Assembly: GCA_949739095.1 (NCBI GenBank)
Contig: CATIYX010000363.1
Coordinates: 1-13,212 of the forward strand
Direction of reading: 5' to 3'
DNA length: 13,212 nucleotides
Source: an uncultured Clostridia bacterium
Lineage (GTDB): Bacteria; Bacillota; Clostridia; RUG12999
Shown: positions 8,536-13,212 of the stretch, piece by piece
Numbering within the stretch: position 1 is the stretch's first letter
Layout of the letters: the number at the start of each line of letters is the position of its first letter
The notes under the pieces: model-generated
The model's database searches: none
What the model was told of the DNA's origin: nothing
What the model saw: only the letters and a program-made list of their open reading frames with translations
Program-made: the position numbers and the translations under genes

Positions 8536-10089
8536 TTATCTGTCTAAAAATCTATTATAAGCATTTTGCTTAATCTCAATCGCTCTCTCTATTCCCATGT
8601 TCTTCATCTCATTCATGTAATTATCAAAACTCGAAATAGGCTCTATTCCCGTAATAAATTTGAGATACATTTCATTCTGATAGGTGTTTATCTCAGTCAT
8701 AATTTGGGCATATTCATCGCTTTCCGCTTCCGTTAAAGATACCGTTGGCATCATGTGGCTGCTTGATACTTGCATCCAGGTTTTTTGCGCCGCTTGCTGC
8801 TGCGGCATGTTATAATATTGCTGAATATACCGATAATCCTGTCTATACGAGTTTAAAAAATCAAGTCCGGCGTAGCTGGAAAGTACTTGCTGCATGGTAA
8901 GTCCGTCCGGGTTGTTCGTCACAAGTTCCGTATATTTCGGATAGTCATTTTCCATGTTGTATGTTTGCTCTTCAACACCAAAATTACTCATTATGTGTCC
9001 TTTTTCCGTATAGCTGAAATTTAAAAATTTTGCAGCCAGCTCTTTCTTTTTACTTTCTGCGCTGATTGCGCTTCCCAAGGGCAAAACCGGCGTAGTTTTA
9101 CTTCCATATTCTACCGAACTGCCTTTTTCCAAAACAGGAAATTGCACTCCTACCAAGTCAAAATTTTCTTCTTGGGCAGATTTTAGCCATACCCCCATAC
9201 CGCTTCCAATCCACGCATAGGTCGCACCTGCCTCACCTGATAACATTTTTGCAGTTAACATTCTGGAATCAATATTTGCAAAGTTTTTATCCAGCAGGCC
9301 TTCATTATACCATTTATTCATAGTAAGCAGATATTCTTTATACTGCGGTGTGTAATATCCGTATTTTACCTGACCATTATCTAAATAGTAATTTAATAAA
9401 AATCCGAATCCGCTTTCAAACCCTTTTTTGATATCGACCACTCTTCCTGAAAACGGTGTCGCCGCACCTTTTTCTTCTTTAAATGCTTTGAGCGTTTGAT
9501 ACCATTCATCATAAGTTTCCGGTGCTTCCATTCCTAAATCCTGAAGCCAGTCTGAGCGCATCACAAATCCGCTGATGACAGTACAAATTTCCTTTTCTTC
9601 TCCAACATCTAGCAGTCCCGGATAGTAGTAATAATCCCCGCTATTTGTTTGAGAAAGCTTTCTATATACTTCGTTGCTGTTTATAATCTCATAAAAATCA
9701 GGAGAATTCTTTTCCAGAAATTCAGCATCCATTTTTAATATGTACCCGTCTTTAATTGCTTTTTCCGCGCCTCCCGGAACATCTGCCCAATAATAAGAAA
9801 CAATATCGGGCAAATTACGGGACGCAAGCAACAGATTAAACTGCTGTTGGTCCTGCCCCAAAGCCGGAAAAATAAACTCCAATTTTATCCCTGTCTCTTT
9901 TTCCAGCGTTTCTTTAAACGGAAATTGAGATTTATCTGTATATTCCCCAATTGGAGCAGAATTTCTCATCCAAATTGTAAGTGTATTATCTTCACCGTCA
10001 TTTTGAGATTGATTATTTCCGCCGCAGCCGACAAGTAAAACAACACTTAATACTATTCCCATTGTCATAATGAAACTTTCTTTAATCAT
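8536..10089 (-). CDS. Extracellular solute-binding lipoprotein of a sugar ABC importer (LplA-like)
   Basis: 517 residues. An N-terminal lipoprotein signal peptide ends in the lipobox LVGC with the lipidated Cys at residue 22, followed by a polar linker (GGNNQSQNDGEDN). The mature part has the family 1 solute-binding character: an early TIWMRN strand, ETLEKETGIKLEFIFP, later WYNEGLLDKNF, and the C-terminal MNEMKNMGIERAIEIKQ helix typical of LplA/YtcQ proteins, which are about 500 residues long. It would be tethered to the outer face of the membrane and hand oligosaccharide to the two permeases encoded just upstream. The substrate cannot be read from sequence; relatives in LplABC and YtcQ systems accompany plant-polysaccharide (for example pectin-derived) gene sets, which is only suggestive. 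The ATG follows AAGGAGA at proper spacing, 61 bases after the amber stop of the second permease. Confidence 0.94.
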   Translation of the reverse strand: MIKESFIMTMGIVLSVVLLVGCGGNNQSQNDGEDNTLTIWMRNSAPIGEYTDKSQFPFKETLEKETGIKLEFIFPALGQDQQQFNLLLASRNLPDIVSYYWADVPGGAEKAIKDGYILKMDAEFLEKNSPDFYEIINSNEVYRKLSQTNSGDYYYYPGLLDVGEEKEICTVISGFVMRSDWLQDLGMEAPETYDEWYQTLKAFKEEKGAATPFSGRVVDIKKGFESGFGFLLNYYLDNGQVKYGYYTPQYKEYLLTMNKWYNEGLLDKNFANIDSRMLTAKMLSGEAGATYAWIGSGMGVWLKSAQEENFDLVGVQFPVLEKGSSVEYGSKTTPVLPLGSAISAESKKKELAAKFLNFSYTEKGHIMSNFGVEEQTYNMENDYPKYTELVTNNPDGLTMQQVLSSYAGLDFLNSYRQDYRYIQQYYNMPQQQAAQKTWMQVSSSHMMPTVSLTEAESDEYAQIMTEINTYQNEMYLKFITGIEPISSFDNYMNEMKNMGIERAIEIKQNAYNRFLDR

Positions 10090-10111
10090 AATGATTCTCC
10101 TTTAATATATT

Positions 10112-10150
10112 TTAACCTTTCACCGCTCCCACCAACACGCCTTTGACCAA
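10112..10150 (-). other. In-frame continuation of the second permease beyond its TAG
   Basis: Directly after the amber codon at 10151-10153 the same frame reads LVKGVLVGAVKG and then TAA at 10112-10114. This is the conserved C-terminal tail of LplC/YtcP-type permeases (family pattern FLQKYFVKGV..GAVKG). TAG therefore stands where the family has Tyr (TAT or TAC). The tail is intact, which points to a recent single-base change, a base-call error or readthrough rather than long decay. Confidence 0.85.
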
Positions 10151-10993
10151 CTATTTCTGCAAAAACGGATATATCATCAATATCGGCAGCGTTGATACAA
10201 TAATAACTGCATATTTAATCGTTTCGGATACAGCCTGCGCGTCACCCAAATCTGCACCGCTTTCCATAATACTCGTATCATTTCCAATGAGAATTTCGCG
10301 CAATACCAATTGCAGTGGATATAAGCTTCTGGTTCTAATAAAAATCATCGCATTAAACCATGCATTCCATGTTGCAACTGCATAATAGAGTATTACAACA
10401 GCAATTGTCGGCAGCGTAAGCGGAACCATAATTTTAAATAATATCGTCAAGTCTCCTGCACCGTCTAACTTCGCCGCTTCCTCCAGACTCACCGGTATTC
10501 CCTCAAATCCTGTCCTTAATATAATTAAGTTAAAGGTATTAATCGCTCCTGGCAATATAACTGCAGCAAGTGTATCATACATCCCCAGCGAAGTAACCAC
10601 ATAATAAAACGGAATCAAGCCGCCCGAGAAAAACATGGTAAACACAATATATAACATCAATGGTTTCTTTATCATAATTTCTCTTCTAGATAACACATAG
10701 GCGCCAAAAGAAGTGAGCAGCATATTCAGTATAAGACTTACCGTCAATATGATAATGGTATTTCTGTAACCCGAAAAAATCATTTTGTTTTTTAATACTG
10801 CTTCATATGCCGCTAGATTTGGCGCTATCGGGAGCAACAATGGACCTTGATGCGCTATAAACAACATTGAGTTGCTAAGTGATGCAAAAAACACATATAT
10901 GAACGGATAAAGTGTTACACCTATCATAAATAGCATAAAACAAATGTTAACTATATTAAATATTTTTTGTGGGACAGATTCTTTTTTTTTCAT
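10151..10993 (-). CDS. ABC sugar transporter permease, LplC/YtcP-type, truncated by an in-frame amber codon
   Basis: 280 residues as read to TAG; 292 plus the amber position if the original stop at 10112 is counted. It is an integral membrane protein with about six helices, the first near residues 12-36. It carries the cytoplasmic EAA loop at about 171-195 (EEAAKLDGAG, then MVPLTLP), which docks on the ATPase. With the other permease it forms the transmembrane channel for the sugar delivered by the binding protein. The visible end is YPFLQK, after which relatives continue about 13 more residues; those are present in frame after the TAG. In maltose permease MalG the C-terminal tail reaches into the ATPase dimer interface, so the loss could weaken coupling (inference). 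The ATG at 10993 follows a weak AGGGTGA site that abuts the preceding stop, and the coding start contains a run of nine A (10982-10990). Confidence 0.9.
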   Translation of the reverse strand: MKKKESVPQKIFNIVNICFMLFMIGVTLYPFIYVFFASLSNSMLFIAHQGPLLLPIAPNLAAYEAVLKNKMIFSGYRNTIIILTVSLILNMLLTSFGAYVLSRREIMIKKPLMLYIVFTMFFSGGLIPFYYVVTSLGMYDTLAAVILPGAINTFNLIILRTGFEGIPVSLEEAAKLDGAGDLTILFKIMVPLTLPTIAVVILYYAVATWNAWFNAMIFIRTRSLYPLQLVLREILIGNDTSIMESGADLGDAQAVSETIKYAVIIVSTLPILMIYPFLQK

Positions 10994-11005
10994 TTTTTCA
11001 CCCTA

Positions 11006-11956
11006 TTACCATAAGCTGGTATCATTGATTTTTTTACTGAGTGTATTCGCTGATATCAGTAAAATAAAATTAATGACCGCGTTAAACAAGCCGACAGCCG
11101 CACTATATGACCAGGCAAACTCTTGCAATCCTCTTCGGTATGTAAAAGATGATATGATGTCCGCAGTCTCATAAGTCAGCTCATTATATAGCAAAATTAT
11201 TTTTTCGTATCCAACATTTAAAAGTCCACCTACCCTTAGTATCAACATTACCATAATTATTGGTATCAATCCAGGAATGGTGATACTGAGCGTCTGCCTG
11301 AATTTTCCTGCTCCATCAATTTCAGCTGCTTCGTATAATCCCTGGTCAATTCCGGCAAGTGCAGCCAGATATACGATTGAGCCCCATCCAATTTCCTGCC
11401 ATATGTTCGATATCACATAAATCGGAACAAACAAATTTTTGTTATTCAACATATTTTGCGGCTGGAAACCAAACACAGAAAATAATTGAATGATAATCCC
11501 TTTTTCCGAGGTAAAGTCTTGAATCATTCCGCAAATGACAACAAGTGATATAAAATGTGGCAAATATGTGATGGTTTGAACTGTTTTAGAAAAATTTTTC
11601 CCTTTCAGCTCGTTCAGCAGCAGCGCTAAAATAATAGGTGCCGGGAACCCCCAAATCAAAGTATTTAAACTGATATTCAACGTGTTAAATATCAGTCTTG
11701 TAAAGTATCTGCTGTTGAAAAATTCCATAAAGTTTCGTAGTCCGATCCACTCGCTTCCCCAAATACCGTCAGCAGGATTGAAATTTTTAAAAGCGATAAC
11801 CGCGCCATACATCGGGGCATAGTTAAATATCAAATAGTATAGTATCACAGGCAGCGCCATGATATAAACTATTTTGAACTTTTTGATATCATCTTTTAGA
11901 CGGATAAAGTAGCTCTTTTTTATTGGCAACGAATTTGATTGAACTAGGACCTTCAA
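11006..11956 (-). CDS. ABC sugar transporter permease, LplB-type
   Basis: 316 residues from the preferred start, close to the LplB family length of about 300-320. A basic N-terminus (RLKDDIKKFK) is followed by helix 1 (IVYIMALPVILYYLIF) and the family motif NYAPMYGAVIAFKNFNP, then about five more helices. The EAA loop is at about 209-233 (YEAAEIDGAG, then ITIPGLIP), and the protein ends in KKINDTSLW, like relatives. It pairs with the next permease to form the channel of a binding-protein-dependent sugar importer. The start at TTG 11956 is chosen because AGAGGGG lies 8 bases upstream; a longer reading from TTG 11977 has only a poor ribosome site. First gene of the operon; the next begins 12 bases after its TAA. 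No ATPase gene accompanies the permeases, as is usual for systems served by a shared MsmX-like ATPase. Confidence 0.93.
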   Translation of the reverse strand: MKVLVQSNSLPIKKSYFIRLKDDIKKFKIVYIMALPVILYYLIFNYAPMYGAVIAFKNFNPADGIWGSEWIGLRNFMEFFNSRYFTRLIFNTLNISLNTLIWGFPAPIILALLLNELKGKNFSKTVQTITYLPHFISLVVICGMIQDFTSEKGIIIQLFSVFGFQPQNMLNNKNLFVPIYVISNIWQEIGWGSIVYLAALAGIDQGLYEAAEIDGAGKFRQTLSITIPGLIPIIMVMLILRVGGLLNVGYEKIILLYNELTYETADIISSFTYRRGLQEFAWSYSAAVGLFNAVINFILLISANTLSKKINDTSLW

Positions 11957-11964
11957 CTCTATTT

Positions 11965-11971
11965 CCCCTCT
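11965..11971 (-). promoter_or_regulatory. Ribosome-binding site favouring the TTG start at 11956
   Basis: AGAGGGG with an 8-base spacer to TTG. The alternative TTG seven codons upstream overlaps this site and has only A-rich sequence before it. Confidence 0.6.
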
Positions 11972-11990
11972 ATTCAAATATTTCTTTCAC

Positions 11991-12002
11991 TTACAATTGT
12001 AA
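11991..12002. promoter_or_regulatory. Perfect 12-base palindrome, possible operator
   Basis: TTACAATTGTAA is self-complementary and lies 35 bases upstream of the first permease start, within the leader of the operon. It could be a binding site for a dimeric regulator. AraC-type proteins usually use direct rather than inverted repeats, so a different regulator, or chance in AT-rich DNA, is equally possible. Confidence 0.3.
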
Positions 12003-12027
12003 AGAAAAAATAAAGCTATGTCCAGTA

Positions 12028-12056
12028 ACAATATTTAGAATTAGTTAACAAAACAA
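12028..12056 (-). promoter_or_regulatory. Weak candidate second promoter for the transport operon
   Basis: TTGTTT (12051-12056) and TATTGT (12028-12033) are separated by 17 bases. Both boxes are imperfect. It would give a leader of about 65 bases. The upstream promoter at 12149-12177 is a much better match. Confidence 0.2.
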
Positions 12057-12123
12057 GATATTTAGCATATTTTCCCGATTGACGGCAGACCTACGTATAT
12101 ATTTTGAAAAACAAATTCCACAC

Positions 12124-12134
12124 AACACTGTGTT
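12124..12134. repeat. Short inverted repeat just inside the predicted transcript start
   Basis: AACAC and GTGTT flank a single central base. It lies about 8-18 bases downstream of the start predicted from the promoter at 12149-12177, a position where a bound repressor could block transcription. It is short and may be coincidental. Confidence 0.25.
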
Positions 12135-12148
12135 AAGTGCTTGTCAGC

Positions 12149-12177
12149 ATTATCAAATATTTCTTGTATTTTGGCAA
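12149..12177 (-). promoter_or_regulatory. Sigma-A-type promoter, probable main promoter of the transport/SLH operon
   Basis: The -35 box TTGCCA (12172-12177, 5 of 6 consensus) and the -10 box GATAAT (12149-12154, 5 of 6) are separated by exactly 17 bases. The predicted start near 12142 gives a leader of about 185 bases before the first permease. No known riboswitch was recognised in that leader. Confidence 0.6.
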
Positions 12178-12287
12178 TAGAAAATTTACTTTTTCCAACT
12201 CATTTTCTACTTCGAAAAATTCTATATCTATATTTTTTTATCTATTTTAAACATTAAATTTCGAGGTCGAGTGCAGTATAGAATCAT

Positions 12288-12322
12288 AAAAAAAGAGGAT
12301 AACTTCCATTTGGAAATTATCC
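12288..12322 (-). terminator. Rho-independent terminator, minus strand
   Basis: On the minus strand an 11-bp stem with one G-U pair (GGATAATTTCC and GGAAGTTATCC, loop AAAT) is followed after two bases by seven T. It ends a transcript coming from the right. Since the tRNA operon already has its own terminator, it implies read-through or a small untranslated RNA from the 12323-12623 stretch. Confidence 0.8.
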
Positions 12323-12334
12323 CCGCAACCAGCT

Positions 12335-12365
12335 GATTTAATTTTTACTGTCTAAAGTTTAAATC
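12335..12365. repeat. Hairpin upstream of the minus-strand terminator
   Basis: The arms GATTTAA (12335-12341) and TTAAATC (12359-12365) pair perfectly, with a possible inner TTTA/TAAA stem. On the minus strand it lies just before the terminator, as if part of the same structured RNA. Confidence 0.35.
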
Positions 12366-12397
12366 CATTTCTCCCCTAAAAGTCCTGCTCTACAAAA

Positions 12398-12427
12398 TTG
12401 TCCGTATTTACAGGGGCTATGTATAAT
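12398..12427 (+). promoter_or_regulatory. Candidate plus-strand promoter
   Basis: A perfect TATAAT (12422-12427) has TTGTCC 18 bases upstream (12398-12403). It would drive transcription into the structured 12434-12608 stretch, against the direction of all named genes. Chance occurrence in AT-rich DNA is possible. Confidence 0.3.
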
Positions 12428-12500
12428 CCTAAAGTGCCTGTAGGGAAATAAGACGCAATAAAACATATAAGAAATCCCCCCACTCTACTGAGGAGACATT

Positions 12501-12608
12501 TTGAATACAGCGACTTTGCTGCAGCGCGAAAGAGCTAAATGTTTTAAATACTCCCCACAAAGCGCCTTGTGCTTTATGGTATCTAATACTCTTGGGGTAC
12601 GCGAATGA
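12501..12608 (+). other. Doubtful 35-codon reading frame in the structured intergenic segment
   Basis: A TTG preceded by GAGGAG at a suitable distance opens 35 codons ending in TGA. It starts LNTATLLQRERAKCFK and ends VSNTLGVRE. The only support is the ribosome-like site and the plus-strand promoter candidate about 75 bases upstream. It has no recognisable domain and overlaps the inverted repeats, so an untranslated or repeated element is at least as likely. Confidence 0.15.
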
Positions 12609-12623
12609 AACCGTATTTTTGCA

Positions 12624-12657
12624 TAAAAATACAGACTACTTATAATAAGTAGTCTGT
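12624..12657 (-). terminator. Intrinsic terminator of the tRNA operon
   Basis: A perfect 11-bp stem (ACAGACTACTT and AAGTAGTCTGT, loop of 5) at 12631-12657 is followed on the minus strand by ATTTTTA. It lies 6 bases after the 3' end of tRNA-Cys. Confidence 0.85.
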
Positions 12658-12662
12658 AAAAA

Positions 12663-12736
12663 TGGAGGCGCCACCCAGATTTGAACTGGGGATAAAGCTG
12701 TTGCAGAGCTCTGCCTTACCACTTGGCTATGGCGCC
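12663..12736 (-). tRNA. tRNA-Cys (anticodon GCA)
   Basis: The full cloverleaf can be folded: acceptor GGCGCCA/TGGCGCC, D-arm GCC/GGC, anticodon stem GAGCT/AGCTT around loop CTGCAAC, T-arm CCCAG/CTGGG with TTCAAAT. The discriminator is U73, as expected for Cys, and CCA is encoded. Last gene of the tRNA operon, separated from tRNA-Gly by 146 bases, much farther than the others. Confidence 0.97.
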
Positions 12737-12810
12737 ATACTATTTCATTCTATGCAAGTTCTTTCACCTTTATGTCTGCTATTCAAAACTTAAAAATTTT
12801 CTGTTATAAT

Positions 12811-12853
12811 GAAAAATGAATAGTGGGCTTGCTATCGCTGCCCATTATTCATT
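12811..12853 (-). terminator. Possible internal terminator between tRNA-Gly and tRNA-Cys
   Basis: Arms of 14 bases (12815-12828 and 12840-12853) pair with one mismatch on the minus strand (A-C; G-U on the plus strand) around an 11-base loop. A short T-run (TTTTTC) follows on the minus strand. It could end the Val-Asp-Phe-Gly transcript partially or serve tRNA processing. If strong, tRNA-Cys would need its own promoter, and none is clear in 12737-12810. Confidence 0.45.
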
Positions 12854-12882
12854 CTCCACACACGTGCCCTAACGGGCTAATT

Positions 12883-12957
12883 TGGAGCGGAAGACGGGAT
12901 TCGAACCCGCGACTTTCACCTTGGCAAGGTGACACTCTACCACTGAGTCACTCCCGC
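12883..12957 (-). tRNA. tRNA-Gly (anticodon GCC)
   Basis: Acceptor GCGGGAG/CTTCCGC, D-arm ACTC/GAGT, anticodon stem TCACC/GGTGA around TTGCCAA, T-arm GCGGG/CCCGT with TTCGAAT, discriminator U73 and encoded CCA. It lies 9 bases from tRNA-Phe. Confidence 0.97.
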
Positions 12958-12966
12958 AAATAATAA

Positions 12967-13042
12967 TGGTGCCTCCGGACGGAATCGAACCATCGACACA
13001 GGGATTTTCAGTCCCTTGCTCTACCGACTGAGCTACAGAGGC
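12967..13042 (-). tRNA. tRNA-Phe (anticodon GAA)
   Basis: Acceptor GCCTCTG/CGGAGGC, D-arm GCTC/GAGC, anticodon stem AGGGA/TCCCT around CTGAAAA, T-arm GATGG/CCGTC with TTCGATT, discriminator A73 and encoded CCA. It lies 4 bases from tRNA-Asp. Confidence 0.97.
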
Positions 13043-13046
13043 AAAT

Positions 13047-13123
13047 TGGCGACCTGAAAGGGACTCGAACCCTTGACCTCTAGCGTGACAGGCTAGCGTT
13101 CTAACCAGCTGAACTACCAGGCC
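13047..13123 (-). tRNA. tRNA-Asp (anticodon GTC)
   Basis: Acceptor GGCCTGG/TCAGGTC, D-arm GTTC/GAAC, anticodon stem CTAGC/GCTAG around CTGTCAC, T-arm AAGGG/CCCTT with TTCGAGT, discriminator G73 as expected for Asp, and encoded CCA. It lies 5 bases from tRNA-Val. Confidence 0.97.
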
Positions 13124-13128
13124 GAATA

Positions 13129-13204
13129 TGGTGGGCACAATAGGGCTCGAACCTATGACCCTCTGCTTGTAAGGCAGATGCTCTCCCAGCTGAGCTATGC
13201 GCCC
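13129..13204 (-). tRNA. tRNA-Val (anticodon TAC)
   Basis: Acceptor GGGCGCA/TGTGCCC, D-arm GCTC/GAGC, anticodon stem TCTGC/GCAGA around CTTACAA, T-arm ATAGG/CCTAT with TTCGAGC, discriminator A73 and encoded CCA. First visible member of the operon; the promoter and any further tRNAs lie beyond the right edge. Confidence 0.97.
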
Positions 13205-13212
13205 ATATCCAC

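Larger units (their letters stand above)
12178..12623. other. Gene-poor intergenic region between the sugar operon and the tRNA operon
   Basis: No convincing protein gene is present. An AT-rich part (12178-12285) is followed by a minus-strand intrinsic terminator (12288-12322), a hairpin (12335-12365), a plus-strand promoter-like sequence (12398-12427) and a more GC-rich stretch (about 12430-12608) with several inverted repeats. The arms ACATTT/AAATGT pair at 12496-12501 and 12537-12542. A hairpin with 7-base arms and a 3-base loop spans 12559-12575, set between CCCC (12553-12556) and GGGG (12594-12597). The hairpin at 12559-12575 pairs by G-U on the plus strand where the minus strand would have A-C, slightly favouring a plus-strand RNA. 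I recognise no known RNA family or riboswitch core. Confidence 0.5.

Noticed and set aside
10151..10153. Genome-wide recoding of TAG to an amino acid
   Set aside because: The AraC regulator ends naturally at a TAG right after its conserved TPGKYRE region, with a second TAG two codons later. TAG therefore acts as a stop in this genome.
11957..11977. Longer first permease starting at TTG 11977
   Set aside because: Only a weak purine-rich stretch precedes it, whereas AGAGGGG is well placed for the TTG at 11956.
11957..12623. Riboswitch or T-box in the intergenic region
   Set aside because: I looked for cores of the common classes (T-box, TPP, SAM, FMN, cobalamin, c-di-GMP, yybP-like) and found none that held beyond short chance matches.
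12798..12817. A perfect plus-strand TATAAT (12805-12810) between tRNA-Gly and tRNA-Cys
   Set aside because: The possible -35 (TTCAAA) is poor, no gene or RNA follows on the plus strand before the antisense tRNA-Gly, and the region is very AT-rich.
12869..13138. An 89-codon minus-strand open frame beginning MPTIFGLVVQLVRTLACHAR
   Set aside because: It lies entirely across the Gly, Phe, Asp and Val tRNA genes. Strings such as AQSVEQG and GSNPVFRS are the well-known false translation of tRNA genes.
1..13212. CRISPR array, insertion sequence or prophage
   Set aside because: No regularly spaced repeats, transposase, integrase or phage genes are present, and the protein genes form one coherent operon.

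Overview
The window looks like chromosomal DNA of an AT-rich Gram-positive Clostridia-type bacterium. The signs are strong GGAGG ribosome-binding sites, some TTG starts, a lipoprotein sugar-binding protein, two proteins with S-layer homology (SLH) domains, and a clustered tRNA operon. A gut or plant-fibre-degrading clostridium is likely, but no sequence here fixes the genus.

Everything confidently called is on the minus strand, so transcription runs from high to low coordinates. At the right edge (12663-13204) is a five-gene tRNA operon, Val-Asp-Phe-Gly-Cys, ending in an intrinsic terminator at about 12624-12657. Next is a gene-poor stretch of about 670 bases (11957-12623). It holds a second minus-strand terminator, several hairpins, a possible plus-strand promoter with a doubtful short reading frame, and a good minus-strand promoter at 12149-12177.

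From that promoter a single seven-gene operon appears to run off the left edge: (1) an LplB-type ABC sugar permease; (2) an LplC/YtcP-type ABC permease cut short by an in-frame TAG; (3) an LplA-type solute-binding lipoprotein; (4) a 752-residue membrane-bound AraC-family regulator; (5) a 907-residue secreted protein with N-terminal SLH domains; (6) an 871-residue secreted protein with a lectin-like domain, a galactose-binding-like domain, Ig-like modules and three C-terminal SLH domains; (7) the first 280 residues of a secreted protein with a discoidin-like domain and a copper-amine-oxidase-N1-like domain. Gaps between genes are 3 to 61 bases and no terminator lies between them. Two of the downstream ribosome-binding sites overlap or abut the preceding stop codon.

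The likely joint role (inference) is capture and uptake of a complex-carbohydrate breakdown product. The SLH proteins would sit on the wall and bind polysaccharide, the lipoprotein and permeases would import oligosaccharide, and the AraC protein would sense an external signal and regulate the operon. No transport ATPase is encoded, which fits families that share a housekeeping ATPase of the MsmX type. The most notable anomalies are the amber codon that removes the conserved last 12 residues of the second permease, and the joining of importer, membrane regulator and large SLH proteins of unknown ligand in one transcription unit.
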